Part shown: positions 26,361 through 36,126 of the stretch, piece by piece
How positions within the stretch are numbered: the first letter of the stretch is position 1
Layout of the letters: every line of letters begins with the position of its first letter
DNA from: Candidatus Mediterraneibacter intestinavium
GTDB lineage: Bacteria; Bacillota; Clostridia; Lachnospirales; Lachnospiraceae
Direction: 5' to 3'
NCBI GenBank assembly: GCA_019119205.1
Contig: DWXK01000006.1
Coordinates: forward strand, 88,486 to 152,485
Length of the DNA stretch: 64,000 nucleotides
The notes under the pieces: model-generated
Database searches by the model: none
The model's input: the letters and a program-made list of their open reading frames with translations, nothing else
What the model was told of the DNA's origin: nothing
Made by a program: the position numbers and the translations under genes

Positions 26361-29300
26361 TTACATTTCAAACAGGCTCATCTGATGCCAGTTCTCTTCT
26401 TTTTTCTTCTCCACATTTTCCTCTTCCATCAATCCATCAGGAAGATTCTTAAGAAACTCTGACATTTCTCCGGATGTCGTAAGAAGCAGTTCCTCCTTCC
26501 CCCGTGTCATTCCCACATAGAACAGCCGTCTCTCCTCTTCTCTGTCGCAGGGATGCTTTTCGCTCTCCAGCGGGATCGATCCCTGGTCCGCCCCATAGAT
26601 AAATACAACCGGGAACTCCAGCCCTTTGGAGCCGTGCAGTGTCATGATGGTCACAGCATCCGCAGTATATTTCTTCGTCCCGCAGCGCTTCAGATCGCTC
26701 TCCACTCCCAGACTGACCGCATTCATAAACTCCGTCATTGTCTTATAGAACACTGCCATCTGAAGAAATTTCCGCATCGCCGGATCCTCAGACATCCCCA
26801 TCTCTTCCATCCACTGCTCTATGAATTTCTGAGGTTTTTTCTTTTGATACAACGGTCTGAATTTCTCCGCAGCAGACCGGATCACCTCCCCGGTCATCTC
26901 GTTCCACTCCAGTTTCCAGAGCTGCTCCGCCGAACTTTTCATTGCCTCAATATCCTCCGGGTCTTCCAGATAACGGAAAAAGCAGAGACTGTCCTGCACC
27001 GTGCTCTCCTTCAGAAAGTCCTCCCGTCCTGCCACGATATAGGGAATGCTCTCTTTCTTCAGGCATTTTTCCACCAGTTCCGCCTGGTGATGGGTCCTGC
27101 ACAGGACTGCCATCTCGTCGAATCCTCTTACTCTTCGCCCGTCCTGCTCCCACGCATTCTGATGGGCCTCCAGCATTCCGATGCCTCCGACCATGCGGTC
27201 GATCTCTTTCGCGATAAAAATGGCCTCTCCCAGAGGACTGCCCGCACGGATCAGCCGGACCGGGGCATTGTCCGGACAGTTGGGATGGAGTGCCCGCTGT
27301 CCGCTGCTGCATGGCGCTTCGCAGGGCTCATTTTCCAGGAGTCTCTCATCCGAATCTTCTCCGGTCCCCTTCTCTTCCTGAGATATCACAGCCGTGGCTG
27401 CATTCAGGATCTGCGGTGAGGAACGATAATTTTCCTTCAGCGTCACCGTCTCAAGGTCACTGTATTCTTTCCTAAGTCTCTCAAAACATGCCGCGTCTGC
27501 TCCCCTGAATCCATAAATAGACTGGTCCGGATCACCGATCACAAACAACTCTCTGCCAGCACGGCTCCACAGTTTTACTAATCGGAACTGGACCGGATCG
27601 ATATCTTGAAACTCATCTACGAGCAGATAGCGGAACCTCTTTTCCCATCCCGCCGCAGCCTCGCCATTTTCAATCCGGCGTACCGTCCGAAGCAGAAGAT
27701 CGTCAAAGTCCCACAGGTTCTTTTCCTCTTTTTTCTTCTCATAGAGATCCCATGCCTTTTTCCATTCCTTTTCCGGTATCATCTCCTCTGACAGCATCTC
27801 ATCATTCTCACTACGTTCTGCTTCTGTCTCCGATTTGCATCTTGAGACCATCTCCAGGAACCGCTTTGCATTTATCGAGATCCCGCTCTCTACAACCGTC
27901 TCCTCCGCCAGCCTGCGCTGCTCCTCGTCGGTCATGAGTACAGGTTTCTCCCCCTGCGCTTTCAGGAAATCCAGACAGATAGCATGGAATGTACCGATCT
28001 GCAAAGCCCGGGCAGTCTGTTTCTTTCCGGTTTCCCGCTCGATCCGCTCCCGCATCTCGGCAGCTGCCTGGTTGGTAAATGTGACCGCAGTGATATCCGA
28101 CGGCTTTACTTTCCGATATTCCATCAGATAGCGCAGACGTGAGACCAGTGTCTTCGTCTTTCCCGTTCCGGGTCCTGCTTTCACGGCGATCCGGGGTGAA
28201 GTACAGCGTACGGCATACGCCTGCTCCGGATTCAGGACCGGAGCAGACGGTTTCTTTGTCGGAATATTTTCCCGTCTCGACGTCCCGGTATCTTCCCGTT
28301 TCAGCGAGCGGGCCTCCTCCGTTTCCGGCGCAGGAGCATCTTTCGATATCTCTTCTTCAACTTCTGAACTCATTTCCGGCTTTCCTTCGCTGTCCCGTTC
28401 CTTATCTTTCCTTCTGTTCACAGGTACGGCTCCTGCTGCCGGCACACCAAGCATATCAAAAAAGTTCATCTGCCCTTCCGTGTTGTTCAGTTCCTCTGCG
28501 CTGAACAGCCTGATCACGCCATACTCCCCGTCAAATCCCGGAATCCGCTCCACCTGACCGCTCCGGAGCCGTTCGATCCCTTCCGCCAGCCTTGTGCCTG
28601 CCGCCCGCCGGATCTCTTCCAGAGGGAGATTCCGCAGAATCTCGAATTCCGGTCCGAGCTGAGAAAGAATGCGTCGGTATTCCCTGTCCACCTTTTTGCC
28701 CGCCGCCGACGCTCCGACGGACGCCCCGATCACTTCCGGAAGTGGAACCAGGCTCTCAAACCTCTTTGCGTTTTTTCTCACATATCCTTCCTCCCGGTCA
28801 GCAAGTTCCTCCACCCGATGTGACACGCCGATCGTGATCTTCCTGCCGCACACCGGACATTTCCCGTTGTACTTCATGGTCTCGGAGGGCGTCAGGCAGA
28901 GATTGCATTTCCGGTGTCCGTCCATATGATACTTTCCTTCTTCCGGAAAGAATTCAATGGTTCCGTCAAGCCCTTTCCCTGTCTGGATCGCATCTGCCAG
29001 AGCGCCATAGGACATGGGGATATCAAACAGATTCGCCTCCCGCCCCAGCTTTGCAGGCGAATGAGCGTCTGAATTGGAGATCAGCTGAAAACGGTCCAGT
29101 GCGGACACGCGCCAATTCATCGGAGGATCCGAGGAAAGTCCTGTCTCCATCGCATGGATATAAGGCGTAAGGTCTTCGAAACACTCCTCCACCGTATCAA
29201 ATCCGGAAAATGCGCCGAACAGAGAAAAATGAGGCGTCCAGATATGAGCCGGCACATAGACGGCGGAAGGACACAGTTCCAGGATGATCTCCAGAAGGTC

Positions 29301-29723
29301 ATGGCAGTCCAGACCCAGGATGGGGCGCCCGTCCGAATGGATATTTCCGATCTGCTCCAGTTTTGCCGAGATCTTCTCCGCATCCTCCAGGCCCGGGAGC
29401 AGGATCAGGCTGTGAACTTTGCGCACTTTCCCGTTTTTCTTGTAGATCGAGCTGATCTCTCCCGTGATGACAAAACGGGGGGACATCTCCCCCGGGACCT
29501 CACTGTCTCTGATCCGGTACTCCTCCTTCAGGACATAAAGCCCCTCCTCAGCCGGTTCCAGCTTCTCCGTCAGTTCCTCCCTCCATGCAGGGTGGGTAAA
29601 GTCTCCTGTCCCGACGATATGGATCCCCTTTCTCCGCGCCCAGAGATCAAGATGCTCCGGAGTGCAGTCCTTACTCGTCGCCCTGGAATAGCGGGAATGA
29701 ATATGTAAATCTGCAATGTACAT
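26361..29723 (-). CDS. PHP-domain / UvrD-like helicase fusion protein
   Basis: One chain of about 1120 residues joins two enzymes. Residues 1-400 form a PHP-type metal-dependent phosphoesterase domain (ADLHIHSRYS, GTGDFTHP, SNSDAHSP) with a CxxC/CxxC zinc-finger-like insert (CNLCLTP ... CPVCGRK). After a charged linker, residues about 500-1110 form a superfamily 1 helicase: AGPGTGKT (Walker A), LLVDEFQDIDPVQ (motif II), GDPDQSIYGFRGAD, MTLHGSKGLEFPVVF and RRLFYVGMTRGKEEL. A DNA-repair nuclease/helicase role is inferred. I start at the ATG before YIADLH because AGAGGTGA lies just upstream. Confidence 0.88.
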   Translation of the reverse strand: MYIADLHIHSRYSRATSKDCTPEHLDLWARRKGIHIVGTGDFTHPAWREELTEKLEPAEEGLYVLKEEYRIRDSEVPGEMSPRFVITGEISSIYKKNGKVRKVHSLILLPGLEDAEKISAKLEQIGNIHSDGRPILGLDCHDLLEIILELCPSAVYVPAHIWTPHFSLFGAFSGFDTVEECFEDLTPYIHAMETGLSSDPPMNWRVSALDRFQLISNSDAHSPAKLGREANLFDIPMSYGALADAIQTGKGLDGTIEFFPEEGKYHMDGHRKCNLCLTPSETMKYNGKCPVCGRKITIGVSHRVEELADREEGYVRKNAKRFESLVPLPEVIGASVGASAAGKKVDREYRRILSQLGPEFEILRNLPLEEIRRAAGTRLAEGIERLRSGQVERIPGFDGEYGVIRLFSAEELNNTEGQMNFFDMLGVPAAGAVPVNRRKDKERDSEGKPEMSSEVEEEISKDAPAPETEEARSLKREDTGTSRRENIPTKKPSAPVLNPEQAYAVRCTSPRIAVKAGPGTGKTKTLVSRLRYLMEYRKVKPSDITAVTFTNQAAAEMRERIERETGKKQTARALQIGTFHAICLDFLKAQGEKPVLMTDEEQRRLAEETVVESGISINAKRFLEMVSRCKSETEAERSENDEMLSEEMIPEKEWKKAWDLYEKKKEEKNLWDFDDLLLRTVRRIENGEAAAGWEKRFRYLLVDEFQDIDPVQFRLVKLWSRAGRELFVIGDPDQSIYGFRGADAACFERLRKEYSDLETVTLKENYRSSPQILNAATAVISQEEKGTGEDSDERLLENEPCEAPCSSGQRALHPNCPDNAPVRLIRAGSPLGEAIFIAKEIDRMVGGIGMLEAHQNAWEQDGRRVRGFDEMAVLCRTHHQAELVEKCLKKESIPYIVAGREDFLKESTVQDSLCFFRYLEDPEDIEAMKSSAEQLWKLEWNEMTGEVIRSAAEKFRPLYQKKKPQKFIEQWMEEMGMSEDPAMRKFLQMAVFYKTMTEFMNAVSLGVESDLKRCGTKKYTADAVTIMTLHGSKGLEFPVVFIYGADQGSIPLESEKHPCDREEERRLFYVGMTRGKEELLLTTSGEMSEFLKNLPDGLMEEENVEKKKEENWHQMSLFEM

Positions 29724-30007
29724 TGAAATCACCTCTGTACTTTATCCTGATGTACTCAGTCAAAAATTTCCAGTTCCAATTTTAGCACAGAAAATGGGAA
29801 ACCGCCATCGGCTCCTTTTGTTTGAGCTCACAGAAGGTTGCAGCCATGAGTTTTTTTACCTATAATGGAACTATTTATTAAAAGAAAAATTAACTACATC
29901 GCAAAACATAATATCAATATCTACAGCAGCGTTCCTGAATTTTTCTCAGGGACACTGTTCTTATTTTCGTCCATTCCACTCAGGAATATATCGCGTCCGA
30001 AGTGGAA
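29724..30007. other. Intergenic region between the UvrD-like and YczE-type genes
   Basis: No gene is supported here. It holds a short hairpin (CCTGAATTTTTCTCAGG near 29933-29951) and inverted arms ATTCCACT / AGTGGAAT (about 29974-30008) immediately upstream of the next promoter, which could be a regulator site. I see nothing else. Confidence 0.45.
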
Positions 30008-30036
30008 TTGACTCTGCAATATCCGCTCACTATAAT
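30008..30036 (+). promoter_or_regulatory. Promoter of the first YczE-type gene
   Basis: TTGACT, a 17-base spacer and TATAAT lie 29 bases before the start codon. The inverted repeat arm AGTGGAAT touches the -35 box, suggesting control by a DNA-binding protein. Confidence 0.8.
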
Positions 30037-30064
30037 GAGAACCGAATCAAGGAGGTTCTTCATT

Positions 30065-30733
30065 ATGAAAACGATCATGAAGCTGAATAGATCATTTTAT
30101 GAAAGGATGTTCTGCTATATCGCCGGACTGCTCATCATGTCCGTGGGATCCAATCTGTTTTTGAAAGCCGCCCTCGGCGTGGCTCCGAGCTGCACCATCG
30201 CGCTCGCGCTTTCAGAGATTTTTCCTTCTCTCAGCTATGCAGTTTTTAATTTCCTTGTAAACTCGTTCCTGCTCCTCTGTGAGATCGCAGTGGTAAGAAA
30301 AATTGAAAAAAGGCAGGCCGTACAGCTTGTACTGACCTTCCTCTACTCGCTGTTTATCCAGTGGACAGCAGGTCCGCTACGTTTTATCACGGCAGACACC
30401 ATGACAGCCAGAGTGGGATTAAGTTTTATAGCCTGCGCTGTACTTGCGGCAGGGATCTCATTCACGGTAAATTCCGGATTTGCGGTGCTTCCGTTGGAAG
30501 GATTTGTAGCAAGCCTTTCTGAAAAGACCGGGAAACCGTTCGGAACGGTTCGGATCTATACGGAGGTCAGTATCACAGTCATCTCCGGGACCGTATCCAT
30601 CGTCTGCCTTGGGAGTATTTCCGTCGTCGCGATCGGAACTGTGATCGCTGCATTCTGTACGGGAACGATCACAAACCTCCTCTCCCGATTTTTTACGAGA
30701 GGATCTCTTCTTTCACATGCCGCTACAGCCTGA
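30065..30733 (+). CDS. YczE/YitT-type membrane protein
   Basis: A 222-residue integral membrane protein with about five to six helices, starting ERMFCYIAGLLIMSVGSNLFLKAALGVAPS, the hallmark N-terminus of the YczE/YyaS group. Members are linked to transport or regulation, but no activity is established. I choose the ATG of MKTIMKLN, behind AAGGAGG, instead of the track start 21 codons upstream, which would overlap the promoter. A paralogue lies at 53441-54178. It converges with the oxidoreductase gene. Confidence 0.8.
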   Translation: MKTIMKLNRSFYERMFCYIAGLLIMSVGSNLFLKAALGVAPSCTIALALSEIFPSLSYAVFNFLVNSFLLLCEIAVVRKIEKRQAVQLVLTFLYSLFIQWTAGPLRFITADTMTARVGLSFIACAVLAAGISFTVNSGFAVLPLEGFVASLSEKTGKPFGTVRIYTEVSITVISGTVSIVCLGSISVVAIGTVIAAFCTGTITNLLSRFFTRGSLLSHAATA

Positions 30734-30814
30734 TAACAAGATCTATAAAAGTCAAAAGAGTACTGTGCTCTTCTTCTGCCGGGTCTTAATACCTCCCGGC
30801 TGACGAACTTCTGG

Positions 30815-31969
30815 TCATATATTTTCCGGTCCGCTATTTTCTGACTGCACATTTTCTGACCGGAATTCTTCTGACCGGAACGGTTCCGGCCTCTCACAGG
30901 AAGATGTGATGTCTGTAAACGCTCCCGACTCTTCCCCTTTCAGCATAGCGTCAAGCACCTCATGCACATGGTATGCCATCTCTGCAGACGGGCGGAGAGG
31001 CGTGCCGTTCAGGATCGTATCCGCAAGGTCGGCCGGTCCGATCCCCCTGGAGTTGTCACTGTATTCATTTACAGCGGACAGCACATAAGTTTCCTGCTTC
31101 TCCCTGGAATCCATCATGTTCGGAAGAAACCGTACTTCTCCGCCGAACTGGTTCGGATCCGTCAGGAACAGAATTCCTTTTGTCCCGTAGATCGTAAAAT
31201 AAGCCTGGTCTTTTGTCACAGAATCCGCGTCAATATGGAATGTTCCTGTTACCCCGCTCTCCATCTGTATCACTGCACTGACCTGGCTTTCATTGGGCGT
31301 ATCCATAACCTGTCCGTACAGCGGCGTTCCCGGCACCCTGTTCTCATGAGTCGGGTAGGGATGTCCCACAATGCTCCCCACCCGCGCCACAGCCCCCAGA
31401 AGACTGACCAGAGCTGTAACGTAATATACGCCATAGTCGCAGACAATACCGCCGCCCGGCTGCCGGAGAAAATCGGCAACACAGAGCAGGATATCGTTAT
31501 TCCGGTTTGCGGAGACCGCGAAGGAATGGATCTCTCCCAGAAGCCCGCTGTCGATCGCCGCTCTTGCAGTCTGAAGCCCCGAACCGAGGAAAGTGTCCGG
31601 CGCTGAGCCCAGATAAAGTCCTTTCTCACGGGCAAGCCGGACAAGTTCCGCCGATCTCTCCAGATCGTCGGTCAGAGTCTTCTCTGTGTAGACGTGCTTC
31701 CCGTGTTCCAGCGCCGCCCTGATGACACTGTAGTGAGCATGGGCAGGCGTCAGGTTGACGATGAGTTGGATCTCCGGGTCGTCCAGCATTTCCTCCATCG
31801 TGACCGCCTGTATCCCATATTCCCGGGCTTTCTTCTGCGCGCTCTCGATATGCCCCGCGCAGATGGATTTCACAGACAGGCCGTCAAACCTGTATATCAT
31901 GTTTTTCAAATAGATATCGCTGATCGCGCCGGCGCCAACCACACCGATGCATACTTTTCTGTCTTCCAT
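30815..31969 (-). CDS. Gfo/Idh/MocA family NAD(P)-dependent oxidoreductase
   Basis: A 384-residue enzyme with an N-terminal Rossmann fold (IGVVGAGAISDIYLKNM) and the family signature EHGKHVYTEKTLTDD, whose lysine is used in hydride transfer. A C-terminal beta-sheet domain completes the fold. It probably oxidises or reduces a sugar or inositol-type substrate. The last 20 residues are an odd repetitive tail (RSEEFRSENVQSENSGPEN) built from imperfect DNA repeats. GCAGGAGGAGAAGG precedes the ATG. Confidence 0.88.
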   Translation of the reverse strand: MEDRKVCIGVVGAGAISDIYLKNMIYRFDGLSVKSICAGHIESAQKKAREYGIQAVTMEEMLDDPEIQLIVNLTPAHAHYSVIRAALEHGKHVYTEKTLTDDLERSAELVRLAREKGLYLGSAPDTFLGSGLQTARAAIDSGLLGEIHSFAVSANRNNDILLCVADFLRQPGGGIVCDYGVYYVTALVSLLGAVARVGSIVGHPYPTHENRVPGTPLYGQVMDTPNESQVSAVIQMESGVTGTFHIDADSVTKDQAYFTIYGTKGILFLTDPNQFGGEVRFLPNMMDSREKQETYVLSAVNEYSDNSRGIGPADLADTILNGTPLRPSAEMAYHVHEVLDAMLKGEESGAFTDITSSCERPEPFRSEEFRSENVQSENSGPENI

Positions 31970-32123
31970 ACCCTTCTCCTCCTGCTTCTTCTTGTTTCCT
32001 TCTTTTCATTCATTATACATGACACGACCGCTCTGTTTCAGGATCCTCAGGATCTCTTTACAGGCATCCCGCGTATATCCAACGCTCGAAACGGACGGGC
32101 TCACCTAAATTAGGATAAAAATA

Positions 32124-32163
32124 GACCGGAAAATGTTTCATCTTACTAAAACATCTTCCGGTC
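32124..32163 (-). terminator. Terminator of the 40-codon gene
   Basis: GACCGGAAAATGTTT pairs with AAACATCTTCCGGTC (one mismatch). Reading the minus strand, CTATTTTTATCC follows the stem. It lies 55 bases beyond the stop of the small gene at 32218-32340, with no other minus-strand gene between. Confidence 0.75.
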
Positions 32164-32217
32164 CTTTACCTTTGATCTGTTATTCTGTTTCTTCATCTTC
32201 TGCCGTACCTCTGAGTC

Positions 32218-32340
32218 TTATCTCATTGACCGGTACAGTCCGTATGCGTCAACGTTTCCGTTCAGAAGCAGAAGTCCTGCATTGATCATCTCTGTGTTAG
32301 ATGCAAGATAATTTTTAACTGCTTTTATGATCATACTCAT
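32218..32340 (-). CDS. Unrecognised 40-residue small protein
   Basis: This gene is absent from the ORF track. It encodes MSMIIKAVKNYLASNTEMI... ending in DAYGLYRSMR. An excellent Shine-Dalgarno (AAAAGGAG) lies 9 bases before the ATG and a terminator follows the stop, which argues for a real transcript. The N-terminus is amphipathic or weakly hydrophobic and there is no cysteine, so it does not fit AgrD-type or lanthipeptide precursors. I do not recognise the family. It is divergent from the aldo/keto reductase gene. Confidence 0.6.
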   Translation of the reverse strand: MSMIIKAVKNYLASNTEMINAGLLLLNGNVDAYGLYRSMR

Positions 32341-32570
32341 GATTTATATCTCCTTTTCATTTTTCTTAACTGTTTCCTTGTTACGTCTATATCATAGTCC
32401 ATGATAATACGCAAAAACAGATATTTTCTTGACCTTTTCTAAGTCGATATTGACTTCGCAGTGCAGTTATACACAAAAAGCATCTTCCTCGATCTGAAAA
32501 AAGCATTAGACTTTCCGCTGTTGGAGAAATAAAATAGAAGCATCTGATAACCAGAAAAAAGGAGTGTATT

Positions 32571-33578
32571 ATGAAGTATACAAAACTAGGAAATTCTGAC
32601 CTGAACGTATCCCGTGTCTGCATGGGATGCATGGGCTTCAGAGATGCTGCGCACGGACAGCATACCTGGACCCTGGACGAAGAGCACAGCCGCGAGATCA
32701 TAAAGCACGGGCTGGACCTGGGCATCAACTTTTTTGACACTGCCATTGCTTACCAGAGCGGGACGAGCGAGCAGTACCTGGGAAGAGCACTGAAAGACTT
32801 TGCCAGGCGGGACGATGTAGTCGTGGCGACAAAATTCCTCCCCCGCACGCCCGAAGAGATCGATGCAGGCGTGACCGGACAGCAGCACATCGAGACCATG
32901 CTGAATAAGAGCCTGGAAAATCTGGGAATGGACCATGTGGACCTCTATATCTATCATATGTGGGACCACCATACTCCCATCTACGATATCCTGGACGGGC
33001 TCAACCGGATGGTGAAAGCCGGAAAGACCCGCTATATCGGTATATCCAACTGCTTTGCCTGGCAGCTCGCCAAAGCCAATGCACTGGCAGAAAAAGAAGG
33101 CTTTGCAAAATTTATTTCCGTGCAGGGGCACTACAACCTGATCTTCCGTGAGGAGGAGAGGGAGATGGTGCCTTTCTGTCAGGAGGAGAATATCGCCATG
33201 ACTCCCTACAGCGCTCTGGCAGGCGGGCGCCTCTCCAAACACAGAGGAGAGACTTCCAAGCGTCTGTCCGAGGACAGCTACGCTCAGCTCAAATACGGTG
33301 ATACCGCCGCTCAGGACCAGGTGATCATCGACCGGGTCGCTGAGATCGCGGAAAAACGCGGGGTGACCATGACCGAAGTCTCCCTTTCCTGGCTCCTGAC
33401 AAAAGTCACTTCCCCTGTGGTGGGCGCTACCAAATTCCATCACGTGGAAGGGGCGGCAAATGCCGTGAATCTGGAACTGACAGCCGAAGAGCTCGCTTAT
33501 CTCGAGGAACCCTACATCCCTCATAAACTGGTGGGCGTGATGGCGCAGAACACTGCCGCTTCACACCAGCGGTCTTAA
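32571..33578 (+). CDS. Aldo/keto reductase
   Basis: A 335-residue NADPH-dependent aldehyde/ketone reductase with a TIM-barrel pattern. The usual tetrad is visible: Asp in NFFDTAIAY, Tyr in AYQSGTSEQYLG, Lys in VVVATKFLPR and His in LYIYHMWDHH. The C-terminal cofactor-binding part includes VVGATKFHHVEGA. Length and order fit the YhdN/Tas-like branch. AAAAAAGGAG precedes the ATG. It converges with, and overlaps by 18 bases, a TetR-type regulator that may control it. Confidence 0.92.
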   Translation: MKYTKLGNSDLNVSRVCMGCMGFRDAAHGQHTWTLDEEHSREIIKHGLDLGINFFDTAIAYQSGTSEQYLGRALKDFARRDDVVVATKFLPRTPEEIDAGVTGQQHIETMLNKSLENLGMDHVDLYIYHMWDHHTPIYDILDGLNRMVKAGKTRYIGISNCFAWQLAKANALAEKEGFAKFISVQGHYNLIFREEEREMVPFCQEENIAMTPYSALAGGRLSKHRGETSKRLSEDSYAQLKYGDTAAQDQVIIDRVAEIAEKRGVTMTEVSLSWLLTKVTSPVVGATKFHHVEGAANAVNLELTAEELAYLEEPYIPHKLVGVMAQNTAASHQRS

Positions 33579-34094
33579 GCACTTTACAATATTTTCCACC
33601 GTTCGCACAAAGACTTCCGTATCCGCCTCCGGGTTGCTCAGATACGCGTGATATGCCCCCTGTATGCAGTAGGACAGAAGGATATTTTTCTCCACGTCCT
33701 TCTCATACTCGGGGTATTTTCTGTAGATCACCTTCTTTAACTCCCGGTCAAGCTGATTCCCGAGATGGTTCTGTTCCTTTCCCGAAAAAATAATATTGAT
33801 AAGCGAGATCTGTGACATGAACGCAAGGCAGACCTCTCTTGTAAACGCATCCGAATTCTCAAATGTATATTCTTTCAGATGTTCGATCCCGTTTATGATC
33901 GATGCGACCGTCTCTTTCTCCATCGCTTCGGAGAGCGCATAGATATCTTCATAATGGGAATAAAAGGTGGATTTGTTGATGCACGCCTCGGCGCACAGTT
34001 CCTTCACTGTGATCTTCTCCAGTGGTTTCTTTGATCTCAGTTCTATAAATGCATTTCGGATCGCCCTCTGCGTCTTTTCTATTCTCAGATCCAT
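33561..34094 (-). CDS. TetR/AcrR family transcriptional regulator
   Basis: A 177-residue regulator. The N-terminal helix-turn-helix (LEKITVKELCAEACINKSTFYSHYEDIYAL) is followed by an all-helical ligand-binding domain ending HAYLSNPEADTEVFVRTVENIVKCL, as in the DhaS-like/YdgC group. Its 3' end overlaps that of the aldo/keto reductase, and glgB starts divergently 216 bases away. It may regulate either neighbour. The ligand is unknown. Confidence 0.88.
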   Translation of the reverse strand: MDLRIEKTQRAIRNAFIELRSKKPLEKITVKELCAEACINKSTFYSHYEDIYALSEAMEKETVASIINGIEHLKEYTFENSDAFTREVCLAFMSQISLINIIFSGKEQNHLGNQLDRELKKVIYRKYPEYEKDVEKNILLSYCIQGAYHAYLSNPEADTEVFVRTVENIVKCLRPLV

Positions 34095-34309
34095 GATCTC
34101 CTCCCTGGCACATCACTTCATTCCGTTCTTCCGACGGAAGCTTCCGTAAACTTTTTCTCCCGGCACAGCAATGATAAACAACACTTTTTCGAAATAGTCG
34201 GTTTTCCGACACATCCCCTGGATTGTCGGTGGACATCCTGATTTTTTGAAGCTATTCTTATTATAAAACGAAAACCAACTACTGTCTATTATTTGTTATG
34301 GAGGTAATT

Positions 34310-36112
34310 ATGGATTTTTACGGATTCTACACAGGAAAAATATTCGACGCTTACAAGTATCTGGGCGCACACACGGAAAAGGACGGCGTGGTCTTCCGCA
34401 CCTTCGCTCCGTCCGCCTCAAAGATCTCTGTCATCGGAGAGTTCAACGACTGGGAAGAAGTCCCCATGGAGAAGGTCCACGACGGGAACTTCTGGGAGTT
34501 CTCCACCAAAAAAGCGCGCCCGGGAATGATGTACAAATACCGGATCTACGATCAGTCCGGACAGTTTATCGACCACTGCGACCCTTATGGATACGGGATG
34601 GAGCTGCGTCCCAACACCGCATCCATCATCCGGGACATGGATGCTTACAGTTTCCGCGACTCCGCCTGGATGAAGAAACGTACGGACAGGCTCAGCGGTC
34701 CCCTGAATATCTACGAGATCCACTTCGGCTCCTTCAAAAAGCCCTCCGACGAACCGGACGCATGGTATGATTATGAGGAGATGGCAGATATCCTGATCCC
34801 TTATCTGAAGGAGAACGGCTACAATTATCTGGAGATCATGCCCCTCAATGAATATCCAAGCGATGAATCCTGGGGCTATCAGGGGACCGGCTTTTTCAGC
34901 CCCACTTCCCGTTACGGGACGGCAGACCAGCTCAAAGCCTTCGTGGACGCCTGCCATCAGAATGACATCGGCATCATCCTGGATTTTGTGCCCGTGCATT
35001 TTGCAGTCGACTACTATGCCCTGGCTAATTACGACGGCACGGCACTCTATGAGTATCCCCACGCCGCGGTGGGGCAGAGCGAATGGGGAAGCTGTAACTT
35101 CATGCACTCCCGTGGGGAGGTGAGGAGCTTTCTCCAGTCCGCCGCCAACTACTGGCTGACCGAATTCCACATGGACGGACTCCGCATGGACGCCATCAGC
35201 CGCGCCATCTACTGGCAGGGCACGCCGGAGAGGGGTGTGAACTCCAACGCAGTGGAATTCTTAAAAAACATGAACCGCGGATTGAAGGAACTGCATCCTT
35301 CCGCCATCCTGGCAGCCGAGGACTCCACCAGCTTCCCGGGCGTCACAGAATCACCGGAAAACGGAGGACTGGGGTTCGACTATAAATGGGACATGGGCTG
35401 GATGAACGACACTCTGGATTATTTCCGCATCGATCCCCTTTTCCGTGGAGGCTGTTACCATAAGCTCACCTTCTCCATGGCATACTACTACGATTCGAAC
35501 TACCTGCTCCCCCTCTCCCACGACGAGGTGGTCCACGGGAAAGCAACCATCCTCCAGAAGATGTTCGGGGACTATGATATGAAGTTCCCGCAGGCGAGGG
35601 CATTTTACATGTATATGTACGCGCATCCGGGCAAGAAGCTGAATTTTATGGGAAATGAGATCGGACACTTCCGGGAATGGGATGAGAAGCGTGAACAGGA
35701 CTGGGACCTTCTCACCTATCCCGCCCATCAGGATTTCCACCGGTTCATGACGTACTTAAACCACTTTTACCTGGAGCATCCGGCTTTTTCCGAGAAAGAC
35801 TATGACTCAGACGGATTCCTGTGGCTGGACTGCCACTCCGAGGAGCGCTGCGTCTACGCCTTCGAGCGGATCGGAAAGAACGAGCGGATCGCCGCCATCT
35901 TCAATTTCTCCGGGGTGGAGCAGGCCGGGTATCAGCTTGAGATTCCGGACGCCACAGAGCTGGAGCTGATCTTCAGCAGTGAACTTCCGGAATACGGCGG
36001 AAAAGGAGGACCGGACCTCGCAGCCGGAACCAGACAGAACACCGGAAGGGCAGTATTTGAATTTACACTGGCGCCGTTTTCGGCGGAGTATTATCTGATA
36101 AAGGAAAACTGA
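34310..36112 (+). CDS. glgB: 1,4-alpha-glucan branching enzyme
   Basis: Transfers an alpha-1,4-glucan segment to an alpha-1,6 position in glycogen-like polymer. The 600-residue protein has an N-terminal CBM48 (GVVFRTFAPSASKISVIGEFNDW) and a GH13 barrel. The nucleophile Asp lies in MDGLRMDAISRAIYW, the acid/base Glu in AILAAEDSTSFP, the stabilising Asp in LLPLSHDEVVHGK, and NFMGNEIGHFREWD is typical of GlgB. I start at the second ATG, because the first ATG overlaps the ribosome binding site GGAGG. No other glycogen gene is in the window. Confidence 0.93.
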   Translation: MDFYGFYTGKIFDAYKYLGAHTEKDGVVFRTFAPSASKISVIGEFNDWEEVPMEKVHDGNFWEFSTKKARPGMMYKYRIYDQSGQFIDHCDPYGYGMELRPNTASIIRDMDAYSFRDSAWMKKRTDRLSGPLNIYEIHFGSFKKPSDEPDAWYDYEEMADILIPYLKENGYNYLEIMPLNEYPSDESWGYQGTGFFSPTSRYGTADQLKAFVDACHQNDIGIILDFVPVHFAVDYYALANYDGTALYEYPHAAVGQSEWGSCNFMHSRGEVRSFLQSAANYWLTEFHMDGLRMDAISRAIYWQGTPERGVNSNAVEFLKNMNRGLKELHPSAILAAEDSTSFPGVTESPENGGLGFDYKWDMGWMNDTLDYFRIDPLFRGGCYHKLTFSMAYYYDSNYLLPLSHDEVVHGKATILQKMFGDYDMKFPQARAFYMYMYAHPGKKLNFMGNEIGHFREWDEKREQDWDLLTYPAHQDFHRFMTYLNHFYLEHPAFSEKDYDSDGFLWLDCHSEERCVYAFERIGKNERIAAIFNFSGVEQAGYQLEIPDATELELIFSSELPEYGGKGGPDLAAGTRQNTGRAVFEFTLAPFSAEYYLIKEN

Positions 36113-36126
36113 CCTTTCATGATCCT

